From positions 80,362,472-80,426,471 of the forward strand of contig OY776122.1 of the NCBI GenBank assembly GCA_963675135.1: a stretch of 64,000 nt of DNA, written 5' to 3'. This document shows positions 1-10,718 of the stretch, in pieces. The translations under genes and the position numbers were made by a program. This DNA is from Galeopsis tetrahit (lineage: Eukaryota; Streptophyta; Magnoliopsida; Lamiales; Lamiaceae). Position 1 is the stretch's first letter. Each line of letters begins with the position of its first letter. The notes beneath the pieces were generated by a model. It worked only from the letters and a program-made list of their open reading frames with translations. It searched no databases and had not been told where the DNA came from.

Positions 1-735
1 TCCCTCCTCAGCCGCGCAACAACGAACGCCGATTACACCCCCTCCCCTCTCCACTCTCCTCGCCGACGGTTCGCGACTCCGACAGCACCCCTCTCCACTC
101 TCCCCCCGGCGGTTCGCGACCCCGATGTCGTGGCCGCACCCCTTCCCCTCTTCTCGTCGCCGCCGTCATACAAACGGTGAGTTGGGTTGAAATTTTTTGT
201 TACAGATTCAAAAAAATAAAATTAGGGTTTTAAATTTTTCTTAATTTATTTTGGATTTTTGGTATTTGTTTGAAAAAATTAAGGTGAGTTGGTTTGGGAT
301 TTTTTTGTTACAGATTCAAAAAAATAAAATTAGGGTTTTGAATTTTTCTTAATTTATTTTGGATTTTTGGTATTTGTTCAAATTTTTTTCTCCAATATCT
401 TAACCCTGTTCATGTAAAATTTTCGAACATGTTTACTTTGCGTTGAATTTTTTTTCGAACAATCTGTATTTGTTTTGAATAAATTTTCGAACATGTATAT
501 TTATTTTCGGACAAATTTAAGTTGTTTTTAAGTTTGTTCATTAAAATTTTAGGATTTTATTTGTGGCGGTTTTGGTGGTGATTCGGTGTGAAATGATGTC
601 TCGGCTGTGCAACGGAATGGATGGGTGTACTCATCCATCTTTTTTTTTAAATTTGCAGGAAGGGTATAAATGACATTTCGCATACCCTTGTGATAAAAAA
701 AAATTTCGGTGGGTGTACTCATAGGATCCTTGGGT
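1..735. repeat. Repetitive non-genic DNA with two short tandem duplications
   Basis: No gene is supported here. A GC-rich unit with a period of about 45 bp occurs twice between about 46 and 130 (both copies carry CTCTCCACTCTCC followed by GGTTCGCGAC). A second duplication of about 95 bp occurs at 177-268 and 284-378, with a 107-bp period and few differences. From about 610 to 735 the text GGGTGTACTCAT appears twice around a stretch typical of a transposon end. The other end would lie outside the window, so no element class is assigned. Confidence 0.5.
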
Positions 736-1002
736 GCCTTTAGCCGCGCCCTTAATTTAAGAGTTTATTGCTGCTTAGGTGCCATTTTCACCCCCCATCT
801 CTACGTAGGTGCAACTTTTTTAAAAAGTTGATTTTAGGTGCCAAAATAATCTGAAAGACCCAAATTGCCATTCATTCCTCATTTTTCTCTCCATTCTTAT
901 TAAACACCTCACCCGCCCACCCTTCCTCTCAAACACGCCTCATCTTCTTCTCTCTTATCCTCTCTCATCTCTCCTCTCTCCTACGTCTTCAAAATCCCAC
1001 CC

Positions 1003-1104
1003 CATGGCTGCCGCTGAAAAGCTTTCCTCCACCCCCAACCGCCATTGTAATGCTCTCCTCCCCCAACTCCCATGGCCGCCGCTGAAAAGCTTTCCTCGAC
1101 CTGT
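1003..1104. repeat. Short tandem duplication in GC-rich segment
   Basis: CCATGGCTGCCGCTGAAAAG and CCATGGCCGCCGCTGAAAAG start two copies about 67 bp apart, both followed by CTTTCCTC. The duplication gives rise to several overlapping low-complexity frames and is best read as a repeat, not as protein-coding sequence. Confidence 0.6.
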
Positions 1105-1959
1105 CTCTATCGCCGCCGTACGTGAAACCCCTCCACCCTCCGCTGCCGCCGTTGAAATCGCGGGCGATCTGTGGCCAAGGCAGGGCTACGACCTTCGTCT
1201 TCACGACCTCCGGCGAAGGCGACGAAGACGAAGCCCCGAGACAGATCGACGACGGGGAGATGGTGGTTGATGGCGGCGCCGCCGTTCGGATCTGAAGACG
1301 ATGATGGATCTGTGGGTGGCAAAGGAGACGAACCGGCGAGTCCGTTACAGATCGGCTCCTAAATTGGCACCCATTTTCACGATCTCGGTGTTTTAGATAT
1401 CTTCTCTGCAAAAGGTAGCATCATTTTGGTTTTTGTTTCGTCGAAATTCTTTTGGGGCGAAACAATGATTTGTTTGAATCTTTGATTTTTGTTTATAAAT
1501 TTTTAGATTTTGTTCTGCAACAATTTTTTTTATTATTTTCTTTGATTCGTGGTGAAGACGAAGGGTCGGTTCGTGGTGGCTCCTTGAAGGAGACGAAGTC
1601 GCCGGCCTTTGCCGGAGACTGGTAGAAGACGAAGCCACCGTCGCGATCCCCTTGAAGAAGATGGTGCCCTTCGCCATGGCCGTCGAATCTCCATCGTCGT
1701 TGCCAGAATTTTCTTAGGCGGCGGCTAGGGTTTCCCACCCCCACTTGGGACTGCTAGTGGGCTAGGTTTTCCACCCCTAATGCGCACCCACTCTTGTAAT
1801 CAATACACCCTTTGAAATACTTGAATTTCTTTTTTTGGTATAGTCTTTTGAAGGTTAGGGGGTGCATATTTTTGTAATGGAGGTTTTGTAATGGTGGTAT
1901 TGAGTTTTAAATTTTTTGTGCTGAAGAAGATATAGGCTTTGAGTTTTAATATTTTTGTG

Positions 1960-4240
1960 TTGAGGAAGATGAAGATCTTCGTCCTGCAAAGCTTTTGTAA
2001 TGGAGATTGAGTTTTAATTTTTGTGTCGAAGAAGATGAAGATATTGTCCTGCTGATCTCTTTTTTTATACTAAAAAGAACTGTTGTGTTGTTGTGAAGTT
2101 TTGTTGTGTTAATGCAAAAAGCTCGTTGGTTGATTCAAATTTATTTTTCGTTGATGCAAATTTATTTTCGTTCGTTGATGCAAATTTATTTTTTGGGTAA
2201 AATTTTTGTTCGTTGGTGCAAATTATTTTCTTATTGATGCAAATTTTATTTTCGTATTTTTTGTGATTTTGTGAGTTTTATATTAATTTTTGTATTTTTG
2301 TGAATTTAGGGTAGAAGTTGGAACATTGTGATATGTTTTTACATATATAAATATTGCTTTTATCCCATATACTTGCAGGAACATGAGAAAATTAGAAAAA
2401 AGGGTTGTATTCTTTGTTTCAGACTGTTTTCAATAATGGTATTTTTAGGATTTGTTTATTGTTTTTGTTGTTATAAGTCTTTATAGAGATTGAAGATTGA
2501 ACATTTTTATGTGTTTTTTTAATTTTTTTTAACGAGGTTGGCAAGTTTGAGCTTGTTTACGCTTGCGAGCTTGAGCTTGAGCTCGAATTGAATTTGTTTA
2601 ATTTTATAAAGAGGTTTTTTAGAGCTGAGCTCAAACTAGGCTCATTTACTTTGCTAATGAATTTTTTGCGAGCCGAACTCAAACTATTCACAAACCCAAT
2701 ATTTTAGAGTCGAGCCGAGCCGAGCTCGAGCTCTACTATTAGAGTTCGAATCAAGCTTAAGCTTGATGGTATTTGGCTTGGTTTGGTTCGTTTACATCCT
2801 TATAATAATGCATCTTTTTAATCTCACTTTATCGCCTCTCTATTCCACATCAATGATGGATTTTGGATATTGACTAGCTTGATTCATGGATCCTTGATTA
2901 ACATAATCATATCCTGATATCCATACATGTAGCTGAATGTTGTCTCAACTCTCAACACTGCTTTCCTTCTCGACTCTCCTTGTTGTATGATAGAAACTAA
3001 AGCTCTCTTTTCCTCTCTCTCGCACTGTCGTTGATCAGATTTAAAGATATTTTATGTTATTTGGAATGATATTTTATGTTTTGGAATGATATATTTTGGT
3101 ATTTTGTTTTAATGTAGTCAGTTTTCAGTTTAAGCTTTAATTAATTTAGGATCTTAACTAGCTGGATTCATGGATCCTTGATTAACATAATCTGATAATC
3201 ATATCTTGATATCCATACATGTAGCTGAATGTTGTCTCAACTCTCCTTTCTGTATGATAGAAACTAAAACTCTATTTTCCTGTCTCTCGCACTGTCGTTG
3301 ATCAAATTTAAAGATATTTTATGTTATTTGGAATGAAATTTAAAGATATTTTATGTTATTTTGAATGAACTTATGGGAGCCCCAACCAATCTTATTTCGA
3401 AAGAAAGTATAATTACAATATTAAACTAAAACTTCATCTCATATACTTTTGATATTCAAAATTATAAAAGTTGGGAATCGGTAAGTTTAGATATCTTCTC
3501 TGCGTGGGGGTTTGTAGGCTCAGTGGCCGACGTCGCCGATTTGCTTCGGACGAAGCCGCCGCCCTGCGTCGGAGGCGAAGACTCGCTCGCCGGAGGCTCT
3601 CCCACCCGCCACTCCCACCCTGTAGTCAGTTGTTTACTTTACTGTTTTGTTTGTGTTTGATTGATTAATTGTTTACTTGATTAAACATACATAACTGAAC
3701 AAGACTAGTTGAGTGTTCATAACAGAGTTCTCGAAATAAGTTGAGTATAAACTAGAATCGGACTCATTGATATATTCTGATTTCCGCATTGTACTTTGAT
3801 ATATTGAAAGAATTTTGAAAAGTCTATTCACCCCCCTCTAGACATTTTCACTAGCTTACTCAATATTAAACTCAACTTTGGGACCTACACCTACAGTATG
3901 ATAGTTAAATAACACCCATTAAAAAAATTGTATATAACATTCTTATAAAAATACATAAATATTCAAAGAAATAGATATACAATAACAATATCGAGTAAAA
4001 TTTTTGTGTTGAAGAAGATGAAGATCTTGTTCGTTGATTCAAATTTATTTTTCGTTGATGCAAATTTATTTTTGTTCGTTGGTGTAATTTATTTTTTGGA
4101 TAAAATTTTTGTTCATTGATGCAATTCCTTTCTTAATTGATGCAAATTATTTTTTCTCTTTGATGCAAATTTTATTTTTGTATTTTTTTGTGATTTTGTT
4201 AGTTTTATATTAATTTCTGTATTTTTTTTCATTTAGGGAC
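1960..4240. repeat. Dispersed direct repeat pair (about 1960-2310 and 4000-4240)
   Basis: Both segments run from AAGAAGATGAAGATCTT through several copies of TTCGTTGATGCAAATTTATT to TTTTGTGATTTTGT-AGTTTTATATTAATTT and end at CATTTAGGG or GAATTTAGGG. They are direct repeats about 2 kb apart inside the larger inverted structure. No coding content is seen. Confidence 0.55.
2871..3347. repeat. Direct duplication, about 200-bp unit, two copies
   Basis: A unit running from ACTAGCT-GATTCATGGATCC to TTTATGTTATTTGGAATGA is present at about 2871-3071 and 3154-3347, with a few substitutions and a short indel. Both copies include TATCCATACATGTAGCTGAA. No gene is seen in either copy. Confidence 0.6.
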
Positions 4241-4796
4241 TTGCCCATTGTCAATAGGTGCTAGTCAACTTTCGCACCAACAAAAAAATTATTTGCACCA
4301 ACAGTTGGAGTAAAAATAAAAAAATAAATAATATAAATTTCTGCTTCATCTACAAAAACAAAAATTCAGTGTCTTCAAGAAACCCTAGCCCACTAGCAGG
4401 CCCAAGTGGGATGCCCCTGCCCTAGCCGCCGCTTGAGAAAATTCCGGCAACAGTTTGTGGAAGAAAAAATCCGGCCTTCGTCTCCACCTTCATCGACCGT
4501 CATCGTCTTCAAAAACCTCACCAACGACTTCTACGGCCAAAAAAATCAGTTACAAATCCAAAATAAAAAACCAGTCAACAAAATAAAAAATCAATTAATA
4601 GATACAGATCCAAAACCAGTTACATCGTCTTCAAAAATCCAAAATAAAAAAACCTCACCTATGAAGAGTTTATTCTTGCCCATCCAAAATAGAACATTTC
4701 AGATTTGGGGGCGGCGGCGGCCATGGCTTCTTCGCCGGAGTGCTGCAGATCGACGGCGACGGCTACGGCTACGAGATCCTGATCGTCTTCTTACAA

Positions 4797-5163
4797 AAGT
4801 GGGCGGCCTTGGGAGAAGCTCCCATCTCTCCGACGAAGCTTCATCGTCTCCTTCTATAAGAAAATTCCAGATCGAAGCTTCAAGAGCGGCGACGGAGCTT
4901 CAAGGCGGACAACCATGGTGGGGGCGTCGACGGCGATGGTGGTGGGCCGTCTTCGGCGGAGAGTTGAAGGCGGCGAAGTGGGCGGCCTTGAGAGAAGCTT
5001 CCATCTCTCCGACGAAGCTTCATCGTCTCCTTCTATAAGAAAATTCCATGGTGGGGGCGTCGACGGCGACGGAGCTTCAAGGCGGACGACCATGGTGGGG
5101 GAGTCGTCGGCGATGGTGGTGGGCCGTCTTCGCCGGAGAGTTGAAGGCGGCGGCCATGGTGGG
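4797..5163. repeat. Tandem repeat, about 180-bp GC-rich unit, two copies
   Basis: Two successive units (about 4797-4976 and 4977-5163) each start AGTGGGCGGCCTTG, contain GACGAAGCTTCATCGTCTCC, and end GGAGAGTTGAAGGCGGCG. They create overlapping frames on both strands (for example 4406-5038 + and 4854-5396 -) that have no recognisable domain. Confidence 0.6.
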
Positions 5164-5420
5164 GGCCGACTAAGGCTATGGTCAGAGTTTTGGGTTATTT
5201 GGGATTTTGAATAGGAAAGACGAAGGAGGTGGGCTGAAGGAGAGAAAGAGGAGAGAGAAGAAGAGAGAGAGATTGGATGGGGTGAGGGTGTAAAAAGTTT
5301 CATTCTATAAGGGCAAGGATGTAATCTTGGCACCCAAATGGCACCTAGAGGAGATGTTTTAAAAAGGTAGCACTGAATGGGTTTTGTCAAGCCCAAATGG
5401 CACTAGAATAGAACGGCCCT

Positions 5421-5844
5421 TTAATTCAAAGCATATCCAACATTGTTTTTTTTTTTTTACAAGCATATCCTACATTGGTAATAAGAAGAAACTTCATTCT
5501 TATTTACCTTAGAAACATGCTTGTTTAAAACTTGAACAATAAGCAAACAATTAAGGTTACACGACGCAAATATTCAACAACTTTAATTTTCTCAAAACAT
5601 AAAATGGTATAGTTGAAAAAAAAATATTTAGTCAAATTAAACATCTTGATAAAAAAATATTTCTTTCATTGTACTTCTTTCTTTTTCCACAAATTTTAAA
5701 AAAATATTATTTATTTATAAATAAAATAGATAAAGTAATAGTGATAATATGATTGGATATATTTTTCAAAAAAAAAAAAGTAACAAAACACACTTTATGT
5801 GGACAATAACAAACTTTATGTGAAAGGTGTGATATATTTAAGTA
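5421..5844. other. AT-rich spacer, nothing recognised
   Basis: This AT-rich DNA with homopolymer runs separates the worn inverted element from the well-preserved MULE. I see no open frame, RNA or repeat structure. Its last 9 bases (5836-5844, ATTTAAGTA) are the left target duplication of the MULE. Confidence 0.5.
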
Positions 5845-6434
5845 GGGACTTTCTACATGTAATCAGGGTGTCGTAACGTGTCGTAATGACTACCGTAGTC
5901 AGTTAATCTAAGCCATTAAAAATATAATCTAAAGGTTTAGATTTGATAACCTGTTACCTTTTGTAAATTTTACGATATATATTGTCGTAATGTGTCGTAA
6001 TGTGTCATAAATTTGTATTTTCTATTAAATTAAATTAATTAAAACATATTATTGTAAATTTACATTTTTATCCTTATACAATAAAATAATTTATTATATT
6101 TTTATTAATGTAATTAAAATATGTAATGTTAAAATTACATATTTACCCTTATGATATTAATAAAATTAATAACAAAAAATAAATCAAATCAATTTATTAA
6201 CCATAAAACAAACCAAATCAGTGAGAAAAACTCATTCTTGCTTCAAACCTCATAATGGCGATTGAGAGCTTCAAATTAAATCAATTTGGGGAGAAATAAG
6301 TCATTCTCAAACATCTTAAGAATTGTGTCGACTAATTGGAATTGGGGAAGAAAAAAGGATGATACTTGGGTACACTCGCATGTACCGTACCCCTTATTAT
6401 AATTTTAATTATTTATTTATATTTTATTTGCACC

Positions 6435-6795
6435 CATTAATTTAATGAGTTCACCCCCAAATTATATTTTTACAGCAGTTATCTGCACACACTCATTTTA
6501 TGAGTTCACACCCACATCATTTTTTTTACAACAATTATCTACACCTGCTAATTTTATGAGTTCACCCCAAATCATATTTACCATAGTTATCTGCACCCAT
6601 TCTTTTATGAGTTCACCCCCAAATCATTTCTTTTTTACAACGGTTATCTACACCCGCTCATTTTATGAGTTCACTCCCAAATTATATTTTTACCAAAGTC
6701 ATCTGCACCCGCTCATTTTATGAGTTCACCCCAAATTATTTTTATACCATAGTTATCTGCACCCGCTCATTTTATGAGTTCACCCCAAAATATTT
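6435..6795. repeat. 55-bp minisatellite in left MULE arm (about 7 units)
   Basis: About seven successive units of about 52-57 bp follow the pattern GCACCCGCTCATTTTATGAG, then TTCACCCCAAATTATTTT, then a variable T-rich part ending GTTATCT. The units differ by scattered substitutions, so the array is old. The same unit in the opposite orientation forms the matching array in the right arm. Confidence 0.85.
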
Positions 6796-7386
6796 TTTAA
6801 AAAATAATTACATTTAAAAGACTATATTATTTTTTTATTAATTAACACAAAATATAATAAAATCAACCCTAATTTATACATTTACAATCTACAACCGAGT
6901 CATTGCCGAGTTACCGTCGATTCACCACCAAATCACTTATATTTTTAGAAAAAAATCGTAAAAACATAATTAAAAAAAACTATCGAGATTAGACACAAAT
7001 TTCGGTTTTTTTTCTTTTTAATTTTCTTCCCATTTTCAATTTTTATTCCAAACTTTTTATTTCTTCGTTTTTTTTTTGTTTCCTAATTTTTTTCATTAGT
7101 ATATTTTTTAGTTTTAATACAAAATAATATTATACGTATGATTTTATTATAATCCCTCCGTCCCAGTGAAAGCTCCTCATGAGCTTCGGACACAGAGGTT
7201 AAAAAATATGATATAATAAGTGGATGTATAAGAGGTGATGTGATTGAGAGAGAGAAGAATATAATGAAATGTGAGAGGGAATAATTTGGCAAAAAAGGAA
7301 TGGGTAACTTTCATTGGAACAAACGAATAAGGAAAGTTGGGTAGCTTTCAATAGTTGGATAGCTTTCAATAGGAAGGAGGAAGTAG

Positions 7387-7850
7387 TCGGTAATACAACA
7401 AGTAATAACCAGTAATACCATAAACAATAATGAGTAATACCATTAACAATAATTAGTAATACCACGAACATTAATCAGTAATACCATTAATATTAATCAG
7501 TAAAATTTTATACAATAACAAATAATTCCACACATCTAATTATATTCAATAATACAAAAAATAATTATCAGTAATACCATGAACAGTAAGTAGTAATACC
7601 ATGAACATTGAATAGTAATATCTCATACAATAACAAATAATTCCACAAATCTAATTATATTCAATAATACCAAAAACAATTATCAGTAATACCATAAAAA
7701 TAATAATAATCAGTAATAAATAATTTCACATAATCAGTAATACCACAATTAATAATCATTAATATTAATTCAATAGTGTATTAATAGTAATACCGCAATA
7801 AATAACTAGTAATACCAGTATCAATAATACCAATAACAATAATACCATAA
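7387..7850. repeat. AGTAATACCA short-period repeat
   Basis: AGTAATACCA or close variants recur every 20-30 bp across the segment, interspersed with AACAATAAT. A longer internal duplication also exists: about 7500-7570 is repeated at about 7612-7690 (TACAATAACAAATAATTCCA followed by CAAATCTAATTATATTCAAT-like text). The sequence is non-coding. Confidence 0.7.
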
Positions 7851-7919
7851 AAAAAAGTGGAGAGAGTGCAGATCGGGGTGTACTAAAGAAAATAGAGGGT
7901 GCACATTACCAAACCCAAT

Positions 7920-8438
7920 TTAAGGGAACCCTAGCCCAATGGGAGGGCACCCTAGGTCAGCAGTCGTCGCTTGGGATTTCATCAGCAAGGTCACCGGCTC
8001 CGAGTGTCGTCCGGTCAGAGATCCATCAGCAACATACTCACAGTCCTCCATCGGGCCGTCGTCAGCCGGAAGAAGAGGCTGCGCAGGAGCAGGGTGAAGA
8101 AGACGGATGAAGCAATGTAGCTTCGATTTGAACAGAGATGAACGATGAGAGAGAGGCAACGTCGATCCGAGTGTTGCAAGCGAACGTCGTTGATGTCGGA
8201 GAAGCTCCTGGATCGCGAACGCAAGGGAGATTGATCGAAGCAGTCGCATCGGTGGTCGAAATGAGGAGATAATTTCGGCCGCCATGGATCGTGGCCAAGA
8301 TGGAAGATTATATCGATTGTTATGGAAGTGAAGAATAGCGATTGCGATTCGAGGAGGGGTCTCGGGCTTCAGCGACCGAGACCGAAGCGCCGCCGTCGCC
8401 ATCGAGGGGGTGGTCGGGCATGGTGATGGCTGGATCAC
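7920..8438 (-). other. GC-rich open frame inside the MULE; gene-like fragment of unknown origin
   Basis: A 172-codon frame lies in the central part of the MULE, where base composition changes sharply to GC-rich. The protein is rich in Ser, Arg, Leu and Pro, with no family I recognise and no clear signal or membrane segment. Shorter overlapping frames occur on the same strand in other phases, which argues against strict coding constraint. The position fits the Pack-MULE pattern, in which host gene fragments sit between the inverted arms. The start of the segment (about 7925) resembles the text at 1690-1760 and 4380-4440 in the neighbouring element. I do not claim a function. Confidence 0.25.
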
Positions 8439-8887
8439 CCGTCGACATGCATGGATTTCCGGCAGGTCCTTTACTCATCAAATTAAAATTAAAATTTAGG
8501 TGCACCGCCGATCGACTATAATAAAATTATACCTATAATATTATTTTGTATTAAAATTTAAAAAATACACATGCAAAAAATGGAAAAGAAAGACAGAAAA
8601 ATTTAAAAAGGAAAAGAAAAAAAAAACAAGGAAATAAAATTTTGGAAAAAAAATTGAAAATGGGAAGAAAAAAGAAAAAGAGGAGGGTGGGAGAAAAATT
8701 AAAAAGAAAAAAAATCGAGATTTGTGGCTAATTTCGATAGTTTTTTTATTAATTATATTTTTACGCTTTTTTTAAAATATGGGTGATTTGGTGGTGAATC
8801 GATTTTTTAGAGTTTATTTTATTATATTTTGTGTAAATTAATAAAAGGATAATATAGTCTTTTAAATGTGATTATTTTTTCAAAAAT

Positions 8888-9180
8888 ATTTTGGGGTGCA
8901 CTTATAAAATGTGCGAGTGCAGATAACCGTGGTAAAACAATAATTTGGGGGTGAACTCATAAAATGAGCGAGTGCAGATAATTGTGGTAAAAAGTAATTT
9001 GGGGGTGAACTCATAGAATGAGCGGGTGTAGATAACTTTTGTAAAAAAGAAATAATTTGGGGGTGAACTCATTAAATGAGCGGGTGCAAATAACTATAGT
9101 AAAAACATGATTAGGGGGTGAATTCATTAAATTAGCGGGTGCAGATAATTGTAGTAAAAATTTGATTAGGGAGTGCAGGT
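8888..9180. repeat. 55-bp minisatellite in right MULE arm (about 5-6 units)
   Basis: This is the inverted counterpart of the array at 6435-6795. Units read GGGGGTGAACTCATAAAATG, AGCGAGTGCAGATAA, then a variable AT-rich part. About five full units and a partial one are present, so the two arms differ in copy number. Confidence 0.85.
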
Positions 9181-9398
9181 AAAATATAAATAAAATTTAA
9201 AAAAAAAGGGTAGAATAGTAATTTTACTCAAAAAATATATATATATATATATATTAAAAATAATTTAAATAAAAGAAGGGTAATATAGTAAATAACAAAA
9301 TACAATTTAAAAAATGATATAAATAATTTAAACTTTGTATAATAGGTAGCAGGTCGTTACGACGTTTACGACGCCATGTGACGCGATTCGATAAAGTG

Positions 9399-10460
9399 TA
9401 GGGTTGGCAACGGGGCGGGTATGGGACGGGTTTGGCCTTTCCCAGGACCCGCCCCGCCAAACTTTTTTAGACCCGTTACCCGCCCCGCCCCGCTTCAATA
9501 CCCGCAAAAACCCGCCCCGTTTTGCCCCGTGAACCCGGCGGGTAAACCCGCCCCACCCCGCCATCACTTTTTTTTTTAATCTATTTATATTTCAAAAATA
9601 GCACATTAAAATCAACTTTTAAAACTACAATAAAACATCAATTCCAACATCAAATAAACCATAAAATTTTAAATATAACATAAATTTATAAACAACTAAT
9701 CACAAAATAAATAAATAATCTAAGGATCCAAGTCTTTTTTGAAAATATAGTAAATCGGCTGCAATTTTAGAAGCCATCAGCAGAAATAAAGTACAGTAAA
9801 TCAATAAATTCTACAACCACTCTATATAATCTAATTAGTTAGAATTGTTAGATGCCTTTAGGCATGTGCAACGGTTCCAAACCGCCGGTTTCGGTTAGAA
9901 ACCGGCGGTTACGGTTTTGGTTTTTCGGTAACCGTAACCGAACCGCGAACCGCCGGTTACGATTACGGTTTTCAAACCGGCGGTTCGGTTTGAAAACCGC
10001 CAGTTTGGCGGTTTGTTCATTTTTTATTATTATTTTTTTTTTAAATATTATCTCCGTTTTCGCTCGTTTTCACTCCGTTTTCGTTCGTATTTTATTCGTT
10101 TTAACTCATTTTTTAGAAAATACATTACTAGAATTGAATAAAAAGTATATAACTTAAATTTATACATTAAAAATAGAAGAATTGTGTATTAAAAAAAATA
10201 ATTTTTTTTTTTTTTAATAAAAACCGGCAAACCGGCGGTTAACCGCCAAAACCGGCCAAACCGGCGGTTTGCGGTTTGTCAAAATGACGAACCGTAACCG
10301 AACCGCCATTTTTCGGTTACGGTTCGGTTTTCAAACCGTAACCGGCGGTTTGTCAAACCGGCGGTTTGTCAAACCGGCGGTTTGGCCGGTTGGCCGGTTT
10401 GGCGGTTCGGTTTTGCGTGTGTCTAGATGCCTTACCAATGGGGAGGGGAGAATTAATAAA

Positions 10461-10491
<31 letters not shown>

Positions 10492-10665
10492 CGGGTCGGG
10501 GTCGGGTCGGGTATATGTAATCCCATTACCCGTCCCATACCCGGCGGGTATTCGTTGACCGGGTATTTACCCGCCCCGAAACCCGTTTGACCGGGTATTT
10601 ATCCGCCCCCGTACGGGTCGGATTTATGCGGGTCCGGGTTTTTACCCGCCCCATTGCCAACCCTA
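9399..10665. mobile_element. Non-autonomous hAT element inserted in the right MULE arm
   Basis: The element has an exact 8-bp target duplication, ATAAAGTG (9391-9398 and 10666-10673), the hallmark size for hAT transposons. The terminal inverted repeats are 22 bp with one mismatch. Both ends begin TAGGGTTGGCAA and continue into GGGGCGGGT. Removing the element and one target copy restores the MULE arm (TGACTAC-TAGTCA motif next to GATTCGATAAAGTG). The interior is rich in (G/A)CCCG and CGGGT motifs near both ends and AT-rich in the middle. No transposase frame is present. Length is 1267 bp, 567 bp of which is a second insertion. Confidence 0.9.
9859..10425. mobile_element. Second hAT element nested inside the first
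   Basis: An exact 8-bp target duplication, GATGCCTT (9851-9858 and 10426-10433), brackets a 567-bp insertion. The ends read TAGGCATGTGCAA on the left and, on the opposite strand, TAGACACACGCAA on the right. They share TAG-CA---GCAA, an imperfect hAT-like inverted repeat. The interior consists largely of AACCGGCGGTTT and CGGTTACGGTT motifs and their complements, so each side can fold on itself, with an AT-rich centre. There is no transposase. It lies wholly inside the 9399-10665 element and is therefore younger. Confidence 0.85.
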
Positions 10666-10718
10666 ATAAAGTGACTATGTAGTCAATTCGTAAAATGTGA
10701 CAGCCGTAAGAATTGCCC

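Larger units (their letters stand above)
740..5420. mobile_element. Worn MULE-like element with inverted ends (putative)
   Basis: The two ends resemble each other in inverted orientation. About 774-900 on + and about 5410-5270 on - share GTGCCATTT, then GTGCNAC-TTTTTAAAA, then TAGGTGCCA, then a CT-rich stretch. A second inverted match lies further in: 1680-1765 read on - matches 4380-4460 read on + (AACCCTAGCCCACTAGCAG, then CCCAAGTGGG, then GCCGCCG and AGAAAATTC). Possible target duplications around 733 and 5421 (CCTTAATTTAA versus CCTTTAATTCAA) are imperfect. GC-rich interior segments with open frames look like captured gene-like DNA, but no protein family is recognisable. Frames of 60-210 codons in this span are low-complexity and overlap on both strands, so I do not call them genes. 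Confidence 0.4.
5845..10718. mobile_element. Non-autonomous Mutator-like element with very long inverted arms
   Basis: The element is flanked by an exact 9-bp duplication, ATTTAAGTA (5836-5844 and 10719-10727), the size typical of MULEs. Both ends begin GGG (GGGACTTTCT and, read on -, GGGCAATTCT). The arms are inverted copies: about 5845-7152 on the left and about 8515-10718 on the right, the right arm split by a hAT insertion. Shared landmarks in order are TGACTAC-TAGTCA, a 55-bp minisatellite, ACATTTAAAAGACTATATTAT, TTCACCACCAAATCAC, and TAATACAAAATAATATTATA at the inner edge. The central 1.4 kb has a degenerate Stowaway-like fragment (7153-7383), a short-period repeat and a GC-rich gene-like segment. 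No transposase is seen, so movement would need an enzyme supplied elsewhere. The length without the hAT is about 3.6 kb. Confidence 0.8.

Noticed and set aside
989..1411. 140-codon frame on - and overlapping frames on + in GC-rich DNA
   Set aside because: Low complexity, Ser/Arg/Pro-rich, several frames open at once, and the segment contains a tandem duplication within a transposon-like structure.
4406..5038. 210-codon frame on + and 180-codon frame on - (4854-5396)
   Set aside because: Both run through a 180-bp tandem repeat and repeat themselves in the protein; no recognisable family.
6435..6795. Regularly spaced repeats that could look like a CRISPR array
   Set aside because: Units are contiguous and diverged, with no unique spacers, in a plant transposon arm, and mirrored in the other arm.
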